The notes under the pieces: generated by a model
Database searches by the model: none
What the model saw: the letters and a program-made list of their open reading frames with translations, nothing else
What the model was told of the DNA's origin: nothing
Made by a program: the position numbers and the translations under genes
Shown here: positions 10,356-19,142 of the stretch, in pieces
Numbering within the stretch: the first letter of the stretch is position 1
How the letters are laid out: every line of letters starts with the position of its first letter
From: Streptosporangium subroseum
GTDB lineage: Bacteria > Actinomycetota > Actinomycetes > Streptosporangiales > Streptosporangiaceae
Assembly (NCBI RefSeq): GCF_900188345.1
Contig: NZ_FZOD01000004.1
Coordinates: 227,270-291,269, forward strand
DNA length: 64,000 nt
Direction of reading: 5' to 3'

Positions 10356-11285
10356 TCAGGCCAGCCGATCCTCGTCGGTGGGCCGCACACCGCGGGCCCA
10401 CTCTCCCGCGTTCATCAGGCGCTTGCCCTGCGGCTGCACCTCACCCAGCTCGACCGGGTGCGTGGCCGTACCGACCAGAACAGAATTCTTGGACGCCGCG
10501 ATCCGGCCGGGGGCCAGACCCGTGGCGTCGGGTGCGAGTCGCACCGGACCGAGCTTGACCCGCTGACCGCGGAACTCGGTCCACGCGCCCGGGGCGGGCG
10601 TGCAGGCGCGGATCAGGCGGTCCACCCGCATGGCGGGCGCGGACCAGTCGACCCTGGCGTCCTCCACGCTGATCTTCGGGGCGAGGCTCACCCCGTCGAC
10701 GGGCTGCGGCATGGCCTCCAGCTTGCCGTCCTCGATCCCGTCCAGGGTCGCCAGCAGCAGCCCGGCGCCGGACTCGGCGAGCCGGGCCAGCAGATCGCCG
10801 CTGGTGTCGGTGGGCCGGATCTCCTCGGTGACCACGCCGTAGACCGGACCGGCGTCCATCGCCTTGACGAGCTGGAAGGTGGCCGCACCCGTGATCTCGT
10901 CACCGTGCAGTACGGCGTGCTGCACCGGAGCCGCGCCGCGCCAGGCGGGCAGCAGCGAGAAGTGGAGGTTGACCCAGCCGTGCCGCGGGATGTCCAGGGC
11001 GGACTGCGGCAGGAGCGCGCCGTAGGCCACGACCGGGCAGCAGTCGGGGTCAAGTTGCCGGAGCCGCTCCAGGAACTCCGGATCGCCCGCCTTGTGCGGC
11101 CGGAGGATCTCGATGCCGGCCTCCTCGGCGAGCTCGGCGACGGGACTCGGCTGGACCTTGCGGCCCCGGCCCGACTGGGCGTCCGGCCGGGTGACGACGG
11201 CGACGACGTCGTGGCGCGGTGAATCGATCAGTGCCCGCAACGAGGGCAGGGCGGTGTCCGGAGTTCCGGCGAAGACCAGGCGCAA
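10356..11285 (-). CDS. fmt: Methionyl-tRNA formyltransferase
   Basis: Formylates initiator Met-tRNA using 10-formyl-tetrahydrofolate. The start chosen is TTG at 11285 (309 aa), which begins [10 protein letters not shown] as in the family. It has AGGA 5 nt upstream and lies 5 nt after the def stop; upstream codons in this frame lie within def. The folate-domain motif is visible as [16 protein letters not shown], and the C-terminal domain carries [15 protein letters not shown]. Grouping with def, which later removes the formyl group, and with rsmB is typical. Confidence 0.94.
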   Translation of the reverse strand: MRLVFAGTPDTALPSLRALIDSPRHDVVAVVTRPDAQSGRGRKVQPSPVAELAEEAGIEILRPHKAGDPEFLERLRQLDPDCCPVVAYGALLPQSALDIPRHGWVNLHFSLLPAWRGAAPVQHAVLHGDEITGAATFQLVKAMDAGPVYGVVTEEIRPTDTSGDLLARLAESGAGLLLATLDGIEDGKLEAMPQPVDGVSLAPKISVEDARVDWSAPAMRVDRLIRACTPAPGAWTEFRGQRVKLGPVRLAPDATGLAPGRIAASKNSVLVGTATHPVELGEVQPQGKRLMNAGEWARGVRPTDEDRLA

Positions 11286-11290
11286 GGTTC

Positions 11291-11842
11291 CTACAGAGCC
11301 TTCCCGTGGGTAGCGTGCGGAGAGAACTTGAACGTGGGGGTCGACGACAGCCCGCTCCACTCGGCCTCGCGGATCTCCTTCATGGCGAGCTTGCGCTGCC
11401 TGAGATCCATCCGGTCGATGAACAGCACGCCGTCCAGGTGGTCGGTCTCGTGCTGGAAGCAACGGGCCATCATGTCGGTGCCCTCAAGGGTGACGGGCTC
11501 GCCGTGCATGTTGAAGCCCGTCGCCACGGCCCGCACCGCCCGGGGCGTCGGGTATGACAGGCCGGGGAAGGACAGGCAGCCCTCCTCGCCCTCCTCGTCC
11601 TTCTCGTCCGACAGGTCGAGACCGGGGTTGATCAGGTGGCCGAGCTGGTCATCCACGTAGTAGGTGAAGACCCGCAGGCCGACCCCGATCTGCGGCGCGG
11701 CCAGTCCGGCTCCGGGGGCGTCCATCATCGTGTCCGTGAGGTCTTTGACGAGCTTGCGCAGCTCCTTGTCGAAGTCCTTCACCGGATCGGCCGGGGTACG
11801 CAGCACCGGGTCGCCGAAAAGGCGGATCGGCTGAATGGCCAA
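11291..11842 (-). CDS. def: Peptide deformylase
   Basis: Removes the formyl group from nascent N-termini. All three metalloenzyme motifs are present: [17 protein letters not shown] (metal-binding Cys) and QHETDHLDG (two metal-binding His and catalytic Glu). A TTG at 11842 is preferred (183 aa, [14 protein letters not shown]) because AGGAG ends 7 nt before it. A GTG at 11857 would add five residues but has no ribosome binding site of its own. It leads the def-fmt-rsmB run; the genes upstream are the unknown paralogs rather than priA directly. Confidence 0.95.
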   Translation of the reverse strand: MAIQPIRLFGDPVLRTPADPVKDFDKELRKLVKDLTDTMMDAPGAGLAAPQIGVGLRVFTYYVDDQLGHLINPGLDLSDEKDEEGEEGCLSFPGLSYPTPRAVRAVATGFNMHGEPVTLEGTDMMARCFQHETDHLDGVLFIDRMDLRQRKLAMKEIREAEWSGLSSTPTFKFSPHATHGKAL

Positions 11843-11943
11843 CAGGGATCTCCTCACACTTTCCGGGGATCTCCCAGTCTAAGGGCCTGACCGTGTCCTT
11901 CGGATCCTCTGCCCGCACGCCGCGAGATCGGCGGGAACCCCTG

Positions 11944-12082
11944 GCCGTGACCCTATCGGGAACGGACCTTCACGGCCGCCCCGTCGGCCGTGCCCCCATC
12001 GGGAACGAGCCCTCGAAACGAGCCGTCATGGCTGCCTTCCCGGGCCGTGCCCCCTATCGGGAGCGGACCTTCATGGCCGCCT
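11944..12082 (-). repeat. Three degenerate direct repeats derived from the 3' end of the adjacent gene
   Basis: Plus-strand blocks at about 11944-11980, 11988-12037 and 12045-12082 share the pattern CCGTG-CCCC-ATCGGGA-CG, then GACCTTCA-GGCCGCC. The block at 12045-12082 contains the stop and last codons of the gene at 12054. The others look like diverged copies: on the minus strand one still reads AAVKVRSR then stop, as the gene does with AAMKVRSR. The middle copy has about 12 extra bases. Confidence 0.8.
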
Positions 12083-13436
12083 TGCGCGCGCTCTTGGCCA
12101 CCGCCGCCTTGCTGTGATGGGCGCCCAGCAGGTCCAGGACGGCGATCGTGTCGGGATGGTCCACCAGGGCCATCTCCTCCACCAGCCGGACCAGGTCCTC
12201 GCCGGGTTCGAGCGCGTCGAACCCGCACAGAGCCTCGGGGACGTTGCCGAGGTGAATCAGCGAGGCGAGCGAGTCGACCGTGAGCCAGGTGCTGTCGGCG
12301 GGAGTGAGGTCGGGTGCCGGCAGGTCGCGGATGTGCAGCCAGGACGCGGCGTAGCGCCACATGGCGGGCTCGGAGAGCGCCTCCCTGAGGGGAGTCTCGG
12401 CCTCGGGCCCGAGCTCCTCCAGAATCCTGCCCACGGCCCCGCGCAGGCCCGCCGTACCGGATACGGCGACCTTGACCAGCTCGCGGGCGGCGACCTCGGG
12501 ACGGCGGGACTCCAGCCACACGGTGACGGCGCTGGGAGCGGCCGAGCCCTTCACGATCGCATCGACCAGCTCGGCGGCGCCGAGGTCCGCGAAGGCGGCG
12601 ACCTCCGCACCGGTGGGCGCGTCGTGGCCCTCGCGCAGCAGATCCTGGCGGACGGCCCAGATGCCGAGCGGGGTCAGCCGGGGCCAGCCCGCCTGCGACG
12701 GCTCGATGAGCCCGCAGTAGCCGAGCAGCGACAGCGCCGTCTCCAGCTCGCCGGGCAGGGCGACGGTCAGCGCCCGCATCTCCGCCGGGCGGGCCTCGCA
12801 GGCCACCTCGTGGGACTGGAGGATGCCCTTGACGAGGGTGGCCGAGGAGAGGCCTTCGCCCACGGCGTACAGGGTGGCGAGCATCTCGGCGAGGTGGTCG
12901 TCCACCACCGCGGATCCGGTCAGGCCCTCGTCCGCGCGGTCCAGGACGTCCATGACCACGCCGTCCCAGAATCCCAGCAGGGCCTCCGGGGGCAGCCCGG
13001 GAGAGAGCACCAGGGGGCCGGGCGCCGCCACGCCCCGGGAGACGCGGAGCATGCCGGTGTTGACCGCGACGACCCAGAGCAGGTGCAGCCGTGCGGGGCT
13101 GGGCAGCCCGAGCTCGGCGCACGGCAGGAAGGGGTCGGGCAGCAGGTTCTCGGGGGACACCTCGCGGGTGCCGGTCCACGCGGCCAGCCGCTGGGCGTCA
13201 AGCACCAGCGGGACCTTGAGCACGGACGCCGCGAGCTCGCCGTCCGGAGAGAGCTCGACCGGTGGGAAGGTCAGCGCGTCGGTGCCACAGCTGGGGCAGT
13301 CACAGTCCTCGTTGTCGGCGACGGCTCCTTCGAGAACAGCCGCTCGCGCCTCACGGGGTCCTGCTCCCAGCTCGTCCACCAACCTGCGCAATTCGCCGAT
13401 ATCGAAGACGTTGCCAGTGTTCCCGCTCTTTGCCAC
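12054..13436 (-). CDS. Conserved actinobacterial protein of unknown function, short paralog (460 aa)
   Basis: I do not recognise a named family. The protein is acidic, Leu/Ala-rich and probably mostly helical, with no signal peptide or membrane segment. A CxCxxC cluster at residues 45, 47 and 50 (CDCPSC) could bind metal. It matches the 547-residue neighbour along its length, for example ASVLKVPLV against ESVLRVPLV, LTPLGIWAVR against LTPLALWGLR, VDHPDTIAVLDLLG against VDHPDVVDVLELLG, and basic tails KSARKAAMKVRSR and KAARKAAFKARSR. It lacks about 109 N-terminal residues of that protein. The GTG start lacks a clear ribosome binding site. Degenerate copies of its 3' end follow the stop. Confidence 0.8.
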   Translation of the reverse strand: MAKSGNTGNVFDIGELRRLVDELGAGPREARAAVLEGAVADNEDCDCPSCGTDALTFPPVELSPDGELAASVLKVPLVLDAQRLAAWTGTREVSPENLLPDPFLPCAELGLPSPARLHLLWVVAVNTGMLRVSRGVAAPGPLVLSPGLPPEALLGFWDGVVMDVLDRADEGLTGSAVVDDHLAEMLATLYAVGEGLSSATLVKGILQSHEVACEARPAEMRALTVALPGELETALSLLGYCGLIEPSQAGWPRLTPLGIWAVRQDLLREGHDAPTGAEVAAFADLGAAELVDAIVKGSAAPSAVTVWLESRRPEVAARELVKVAVSGTAGLRGAVGRILEELGPEAETPLREALSEPAMWRYAASWLHIRDLPAPDLTPADSTWLTVDSLASLIHLGNVPEALCGFDALEPGEDLVRLVEEMALVDHPDTIAVLDLLGAHHSKAAVAKSARKAAMKVRSR

Positions 13437-13476
13437 CCGTGAAACTTACTGCACTCAAGCCTCACACATACACGGC

Positions 13477-15120
13477 TCAACCGATCGCGCGTGAACGCGC
13501 TTTGAAGGCCGCCTTACGGGCCGCCTTGGCCGTGTTCTGGTCCTCCAGGGAGCGTCCCAGCAGCTCAAGGACGTCGACGACGTCCGGGTGGTCGACCCGC
13601 CACATCTCCTCGATCACGTGTGCCGACGGGCCCGATGCCGACATGTTCTCGGCGAACGTCTCCGGGTCGTCCTCGGCGGCGGGCATGGCCAGGGCGAGCA
13701 TGTCCACGCTCATCCAGAGCACCTCCTCCTGGGTGAGCGCCGGGGCGGCCAGGCCCCGCGCGGACAGCCAGTGGATGGCGTGCGGGCGCAGCTCCGCCTC
13801 CTCCAGGTAGGCGCGCACCGCGGCCTCGGCGTCGGGGCCGAGCCGGTCGACGACCGTCACCGCGATGCCCCGGGCGATCGAGGGCGCGCCGGAGGCGGCG
13901 CCCAGCAGCTCCGTGGCGGCCTCGGCCGGGGTCCTGTTCTCCAGCCAGCCCTCGATGTCGGCCTCGGCCATCTCGGTGGGTATCCCGGAGAGCAGTCCCT
14001 CGATGAGCTCCGACGCGTCGGCGACGGTCAGGTCGGCGGCCTCGGGCGCCTCGATGCCCAGGTCGGCGTAGAACTCCCGCAGGCCCCACAGGGCCAGCGG
14101 GGTCAGCTCCAGGACCTCGTCTCCCGGCTCGGCCAGCCCGCAGTACGCCAGCCGCCGCACGACGTCCCGGACGTCGATCTCCCCGTCCTCGGTCAGCCCG
14201 ATCTCCTCGAGGTATTCCGTGACCAGGGGGATCGGCACCGGCGCCTGCAGGCGGTAGAGCATGTCGCACAGGCCGTAGAGCTCCTCGTCGAGGGAGCTGT
14301 CGCCGGTGACGGCGCCACCGGTCTCCTTCTCCACGACGAACTCCACCACCGCCGCCCACGTGCCGAGCGGGTCGAAGTCCTCGCCGTCGAAGATGGCGGC
14401 GCCCTCCACCTCGACCAGGCCGGTGTAGACGGCCAGGTTCCACAGGAGCGTGGGATCGGCCACCGCGAGCTGCGCGGTGGCCTCGGCGGCGTCGCGGACC
14501 CTGAGCCGTCCCTTGAGGGTCGGCGTGCGGCCCCCGGCCAGCATCCACTGGACCAGCCGCCGGACGTCGGTCACCAGGGGCACCCGCAGGACGCTCTCCG
14601 CGAGCGTCTCGCGGGGCGCGAGCCGTACCGGGGGAAGCGGGGAGCAACCGGGGCAGTCACAGGCCTCGGAGACGGGTTCCTCCACCGCCGACAGTGAGAC
14701 GTCGCCCTGCTCCAGCGAGTCGGCGCCCATCGCGCTGAACAGGCTCTTGGCCATGCCGAACCGGGAGGTGTCGGCGAGCGCGACCGGCATCTCGGGCTCG
14801 ATCCTGTCCAGGACGAGCCGCATGCGGACGGCCATCTTGCCGCCGATCTCCTCGGTCGCGAGCAGGAAGTCGACCAGCGTGCGAGCCGCGGCGACGGTCT
14901 CGGAGGCGCTTTCCGGCGGGGCGATGACCTTGCGGGGGTAGATGTTGAGCAGCAGTTCCTCGAAGGCGACCGGGGTGAAGTCACCCAGCTCGTTCACGTC
15001 CAGATAGTCGCTCGCGTAGTCGCAGAGCAGCCGTACCTCGTCCACGTCAACATCCAGGCCGTGCGCACGCCCCCACGCGCGCAGGTCGTCTACGGCCCGA
15101 TTCACCCATTCGATCGACAC
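13477..15120 (-). CDS. Conserved actinobacterial protein of unknown function, long paralog (547 aa)
   Basis: No function is recognised. The N-terminal ~140 residues, absent from the neighbour, look helical (IEWVNRAVDDLRAWGRAHG onward). A CxCxxC cluster follows at residues 154, 156 and 159 (CDCPGC), then a long acidic helical region shared with the 460-aa paralog 41 bp downstream. The C-terminus is a short basic tail (KAARKAAFKARSRAIG). There is no signal peptide or transmembrane segment. Sitting between priA and def in a co-directional run suggests cotranscription with housekeeping genes. A scaffold or nucleic-acid-binding role would fit the Cys cluster and basic tail but is a guess. Confidence 0.82.
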   Translation of the reverse strand: MSIEWVNRAVDDLRAWGRAHGLDVDVDEVRLLCDYASDYLDVNELGDFTPVAFEELLLNIYPRKVIAPPESASETVAAARTLVDFLLATEEIGGKMAVRMRLVLDRIEPEMPVALADTSRFGMAKSLFSAMGADSLEQGDVSLSAVEEPVSEACDCPGCSPLPPVRLAPRETLAESVLRVPLVTDVRRLVQWMLAGGRTPTLKGRLRVRDAAEATAQLAVADPTLLWNLAVYTGLVEVEGAAIFDGEDFDPLGTWAAVVEFVVEKETGGAVTGDSSLDEELYGLCDMLYRLQAPVPIPLVTEYLEEIGLTEDGEIDVRDVVRRLAYCGLAEPGDEVLELTPLALWGLREFYADLGIEAPEAADLTVADASELIEGLLSGIPTEMAEADIEGWLENRTPAEAATELLGAASGAPSIARGIAVTVVDRLGPDAEAAVRAYLEEAELRPHAIHWLSARGLAAPALTQEEVLWMSVDMLALAMPAAEDDPETFAENMSASGPSAHVIEEMWRVDHPDVVDVLELLGRSLEDQNTAKAARKAAFKARSRAIG

Positions 15121-15169
15121 AGGGGAAAATTAACGGCTTACTGCCAGCACCGCGAATCGGGGAAATAAC

Positions 15170-17338
15170 TCAAATCACATCGAGGGGGTCAATGCATACC
15201 CTGACCACCTCCGAAGCCTTACGTGCGGAGCGCACTCCGACGGCCCCTTTCAGCGCGGTGGCCAGGGCCGATCCGGACCCTCGCGGGACCCGCACCATGG
15301 CGCGTTCTCGCACTTCGTCCCCCCTGGGCGCGTCCACGGGAACCGGTCCGAGAACCTGCGCCTCACCGGGCAGCACCACCTCGCCGAGCATTTCCCTCAC
15401 CGCCGCGGGAGACCCCGTAAGGGTCGCCAGCCTTACCGCGGGGGGGAAACCTAGTTCTGTCCTCTCGGCCAGTTCCCGTTCGGCATGGGTGATGGGATCC
15501 CAGCGCAGCAGCGCCTGAACGGCGAGCACCGAGGAGTCCGCCATCACCACCAGCTCGGCCCGGGGCCGCAGCAGCGCCGCCGCGTTCATCCACCGGCGCA
15601 ACGTCTCCTCGCCGACCCGCAGATCGGGCCGGCCGAGCAGCGCCCATCCGTCCAGCAGCACCGCGGCCGCGTAACCGCCCTCGGCCACCGGCTCGGCCCC
15701 CGGGGTGGCCACCACCAGCGCGCGACCGGCGCCGACCGTGGCGAGCACCCCCTCCTTGCCCGAGGTCCTGACCTGGACCGAGGGAAAGGCCCTCCCCAGC
15801 TCCTCGGCCGTACGGCGGGCGCCGATCACCTGTGCCCGCACCCGGGCCGCACCGCAGGCCGAGCACCGCCAATCCCCCGCGATCCGGCCGCACCAGCGGC
15901 AGTAGGGGACGGCGTGGCCGCCGCGCAGCGCGAGCGGTCCCCTGCAGTGCCCGCAGCGCGCCGGGGCCCGGCAGTTCTGGCACGCCAGCGCGGGCAGGTA
16001 GCCCCGCCGGGGGACCTGCACCAGCACCGGACCGCTCTCCAGACCGGCGCGCAGCGTCCGCCAGGCGAGGCTGGGCAGCCGCGCCGCCCTGGCCGCCTCG
16101 TCCTTGGCCAGCTCCGAGTCCTCTCCCGCGGGATGGACCCTCGGAGCCCTGTTCCTGACCGTTTCGCGGGCGGCGGCGATGGGCCCCGCCCAGCCGGTGG
16201 CGATGAGCTGGGTGGCCTCCGCCGTACGGGCGTATCCCCCGATGAGCAGGCCCGCGCGCGCCTGATGTGCGCGGAGGGAGAGGATCTCCCTGGTGTGCGG
16301 GTACGGCGCGAGCCGCTCGGCGTGCAGGTCGTCCCCGTCGTCCCAGATCACCACCAGCCCGAGGTCCCTGACCGGGGCGAACGCCGCCGCCCTGGTGCCG
16401 ACCGCGACCCGCGCCTGTCCCCGGAGCACCCGCAGCCACCGCCGGTAGCGCTCAGCGGGCCCCAGATCGGCGGTCAGCGCCACGTGCGTCCCGGACCCCA
16501 GGGCCTCGCTCAGCGCCGCGTCGGCCAGCGCCACGTCCTTCCCGTCGGGAAGGACCACGAGAGCCCCCCTGCCCCCTCGGAGGGTCTCCCGCACGGCCGT
16601 CGCCACCGCCGTCGCCCACGCGGGCCCGCCCTCGCCCATCCCGGGCAGAGCGGTCCACACGGCCCGCGGCGACCGTCCATCGGCGAGGGCCGCCAGGAAC
16701 GACTCCCCATCCGGGTAGTCCGCCCACGGCCCGGGCTCCGGCCGCTCCCTCCCCGGGCCGCCCTCAGCGCCTTCCTCAGCGCCGCCCTCGGCCTCCACCC
16801 TGGCGTGGCGGGGCGGCACGGCCAGGCGCAGGACGTCGGCCAGGGTCCCGGCGTAGCGGTCGGCCACCGCGCGGGCCAGCAGGACGATCTCGGGGGTGAG
16901 CACGGGCTCGGCGGAGACGACCCTCTCCAGGCGGGCCAGCTTGCCCTCGTGCTCGGTCGTCTCCGCCCGCTCCAGCAGGAACCCGTCGACGAGCTTGCCC
17001 GCGAACCGGACCCGGACCCGGGTGCCGGGCACCGCGTCGGCGTCCAGGGCCGCGGGGACGAGATAGTCGAACGGGCGGTCCAGATGCGGCAGCGGCATGT
17101 CCACGGCGACCCGCGCGACCGGCAGCACCGCGGCGGGCTCCGGCACCCCCCTGGCCGGGGCGTCCGTCTTGGGCACCCTGGCCGTGGCGGCGGTCCTGGG
17201 CGTCCCGGCGGCCCTGACGGCCCTGCCGGCCCTGGCCCGCGCCGTCGCGGCACCGCCCGGCACGGGCCGCGCGCGCACGGCGTCGAGCGGTAGCAGGGCG
17301 TCGTCGTCCGACGAGGAGCTGGCGTGGGGCACCCACAT
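15170..17338 (-). CDS. priA: Primosomal protein N' (PriA), actinobacterial type
   Basis: Replication restart protein that rebuilds replisomes at stalled forks. At 722 aa it has an Ala/Arg-rich N-terminal stretch, the DNA-binding domain (MPLPHLDRPFDYLVP), a helicase-like core and a Cys cluster (CQNCRAPARCGHC, then CRWCG and CSAC) that binds two zinc ions in the family. The helicase core is degenerate: no Walker A GxGKT is visible, and the DEAH position reads VIWDDGDDLHAERLAPYPHT. Known actinobacterial PriA proteins share this, so it is probably not an active helicase. The start is uncertain; codons shortly downstream are possible. Confidence 0.88.
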   Translation of the reverse strand: MWVPHASSSSDDDALLPLDAVRARPVPGGAATARARAGRAVRAAGTPRTAATARVPKTDAPARGVPEPAAVLPVARVAVDMPLPHLDRPFDYLVPAALDADAVPGTRVRVRFAGKLVDGFLLERAETTEHEGKLARLERVVSAEPVLTPEIVLLARAVADRYAGTLADVLRLAVPPRHARVEAEGGAEEGAEGGPGRERPEPGPWADYPDGESFLAALADGRSPRAVWTALPGMGEGGPAWATAVATAVRETLRGGRGALVVLPDGKDVALADAALSEALGSGTHVALTADLGPAERYRRWLRVLRGQARVAVGTRAAAFAPVRDLGLVVIWDDGDDLHAERLAPYPHTREILSLRAHQARAGLLIGGYARTAEATQLIATGWAGPIAAARETVRNRAPRVHPAGEDSELAKDEAARAARLPSLAWRTLRAGLESGPVLVQVPRRGYLPALACQNCRAPARCGHCRGPLALRGGHAVPYCRWCGRIAGDWRCSACGAARVRAQVIGARRTAEELGRAFPSVQVRTSGKEGVLATVGAGRALVVATPGAEPVAEGGYAAAVLLDGWALLGRPDLRVGEETLRRWMNAAALLRPRAELVVMADSSVLAVQALLRWDPITHAERELAERTELGFPPAVRLATLTGSPAAVREMLGEVVLPGEAQVLGPVPVDAPRGDEVRERAMVRVPRGSGSALATALKGAVGVRSARKASEVVRVCIDPLDVI

Positions 17339-17772
17339 GTCCTACCAGATGCCGGGAGCCGTCCTCTCCCTTGAGAGCCGAACCTGGAGGGTCTCCGGTA
17401 GAAGCCGTGGCCACGTTCAAAGAGCCGTGCGGGACCGCCGCCGCACATTCGGTCAATCGCGTGACATGAACGCGCCCGCAGCAGTTGCCGGGATCGAGCC
17501 GTCGATCGGCGGCGCGATCCTTGGACGTGAGTGAAACCAAGCGCCGCGGCGGCCTCGCTCTGTACGGTGTCGCGGCTGGCGAAGCCGAGTTTGTCTCCCG
17601 GGTCCTCCAGCAGCGGGAGTGCGGCCGGCTCCGCGGCGTCTGGAAGCCGGAGGACGGCGAGACTCATCGCCGGGGAGATCCTTGCGAGGCCGGTCGCGTG
17701 ATCCAACTCACAGGGGGCGTTGTCACGGATGATCCCGGTCGCCGGTTCTTAAGGCGACGAAGGGAACAGGAA
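17339..17772. other. 434-bp gap between priA and the oxidoreductase gene, no gene recognised
   Basis: The region lies between two divergent genes and should hold both promoters. The plus-strand frame of the oxidoreductase stays open back to 17485, but the translated part matches nothing I know and the good ATG is at 17773. A minus-strand frame open through 17706 likewise shows no family motif. A decayed gene is possible but not shown. Confidence 0.5.
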
Positions 17773-18885
17773 ATGACACTCCGTACTGTGGTCCTCGGCG
17801 CCGGTTACTCGGGGCTCACCGCCGCCAAGCTGGCGGCCAAGTGGACGGACACCGAGGTAACGCTGATCAACGCGAGCGATCGGTTCGTCGAGCGGGTGCG
17901 GCTGCACCAGCTCGCGGCGGGCCAGCGGCTCCGGGACCTCCCACTGAGCGATCTCCTCAAGGGCACAGGGGTGGAGCTCGTCGTCGACCGCGCGACGGAG
18001 ATCGACGCGGCGGAGCGGACCGTACGGCTGGAGCGGGCGTCCCAGGCCGTGGGCTACGACATCCTGATCTACGCCCTGGGCAGCCAGGCCGATCTCGACT
18101 CCGTTCCCGGCGTGGCCGAGCACGCCTACAGCGTCATCGAGCCCGATCGGGCGTTGCGCCTGAGAGAGCGCGTGGGCGAGGCCGGGGTGATCGCCGTGGT
18201 CGGAGGCGGGCTGACCGGCATCGAGGCCGCTACCGAGTTGGCGGAGACCCATCCGGGATTGACGGTGAAGCTGGTGACAGATGGCGTTCTGGGCGGCTCT
18301 CTGTCGGAGCGCGGCCGGCGCTACCTGCGGCGAACCTTCCATCGTCTCGGCATCGACGTCCGGGACGGCGTCCGGGTGGCCGAGGTCCGCGCGGACGGTC
18401 TGCTGCTGGAGGGCGGCGAGCACATCGGCGCCGACACCGTCGTGTGGACGACCGGTTTCCGGGTGCCGCACCTGGCTCGCGAGGCCGGGTTCGCCGTCGA
18501 CGGGCACGGCCGCATGATCGTGGATGAGACGCTCCGCTCGGCCTCGCACCCGGAGGTCTACGGGATCGGGGACGCGGCGGCCATACGGAGGCCGGACGGG
18601 CAGGAGTTGCGCATGGCGTGCGCGACCGGACTGCCGACCGCGCAGCAGGCCGTCCGCGCCCTCGCCGACCGCCTGTCCGGACGCGAGCCGCGCCCCCTGC
18701 ACTTCCGGTACTTCAACCAGTGCATCAGCCTGGGCCGGCGCGACGGGCTCATCCAGTTCGTCAACGCCGACGACAGCCCGCGCGCCACCGTGCTCACCGG
18801 GCGTACGGCGGCGCTGTACAAGGAGGCCATCGTGCGCAGCACGATCATCGTCCAGCGCCACCCGGCCATACCGGCCGGCATGTGA
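17773..18885 (+). CDS. FAD-dependent NAD(P)H oxidoreductase, type II NADH dehydrogenase-like
   Basis: Flavoprotein of the pyridine-nucleotide disulphide oxidoreductase superfamily, 370 aa. The start at 17773 gives MTLRTVVLGAGYSGLTAAK with the FAD-binding GxGxxG at the N-terminus, and AACAGGAA lies before it. A second dinucleotide-binding motif (VVGGGLTGIEAATEL) lies near residue 145, and the FAD-contact motif VYGIGDAA near residue 260. There is no redox-active CxxC. It resembles single-subunit NADH:quinone reductases but lacks an obvious C-terminal membrane helix, so the acceptor is uncertain. It is the only plus-strand gene between 5.6 and 34.4 kb, interrupting the common metK-priA neighbourhood. 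Confidence 0.85.
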   Translation: MTLRTVVLGAGYSGLTAAKLAAKWTDTEVTLINASDRFVERVRLHQLAAGQRLRDLPLSDLLKGTGVELVVDRATEIDAAERTVRLERASQAVGYDILIYALGSQADLDSVPGVAEHAYSVIEPDRALRLRERVGEAGVIAVVGGGLTGIEAATELAETHPGLTVKLVTDGVLGGSLSERGRRYLRRTFHRLGIDVRDGVRVAEVRADGLLLEGGEHIGADTVVWTTGFRVPHLAREAGFAVDGHGRMIVDETLRSASHPEVYGIGDAAAIRRPDGQELRMACATGLPTAQQAVRALADRLSGREPRPLHFRYFNQCISLGRRDGLIQFVNADDSPRATVLTGRTAALYKEAIVRSTIIVQRHPAIPAGM

Positions 18886-19092
18886 CCACCTCGCCGGCCT
18901 GAACCGGGGATTCCCCGTGCCGCTCACGCGGCCTCTTGCGGAGCGCGTGATCCGGCGCGGGGTGGGTGGCCGACGCGGCGCCGCGCGGAACGCCCCGATC
19001 CGTACGCCCGGCTCCGCCGCCGGCTAGGGCCTTCGAACCGGCGTGGGACGCGGACGGCCGCGGAGCGGCCGGAGGCGCGGCTGGTCCGGGCA

Positions 19093-19132
19093 TGGAACGG
19101 CCCCCGTGAGGCTTCTCACGGGGGCCGTTCCA
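19093..19132 (-). terminator. metK terminator
   Basis: A perfect 18-bp stem (19093-19110 with 19115-19132) closes on GCTT, 10 nt after the metK stop. Its symmetry means it could also act on plus-strand transcription from the oxidoreductase gene. Confidence 0.9.
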
Positions 19133-19142
19133 CAGGCTGAGG

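Noticed and set aside
17485..17772. N-terminal extension of the oxidoreductase to 17485
   Set aside because: It would place about 96 unrelated residues before the FAD GxGxxG motif, which in this family lies at the N-terminus.
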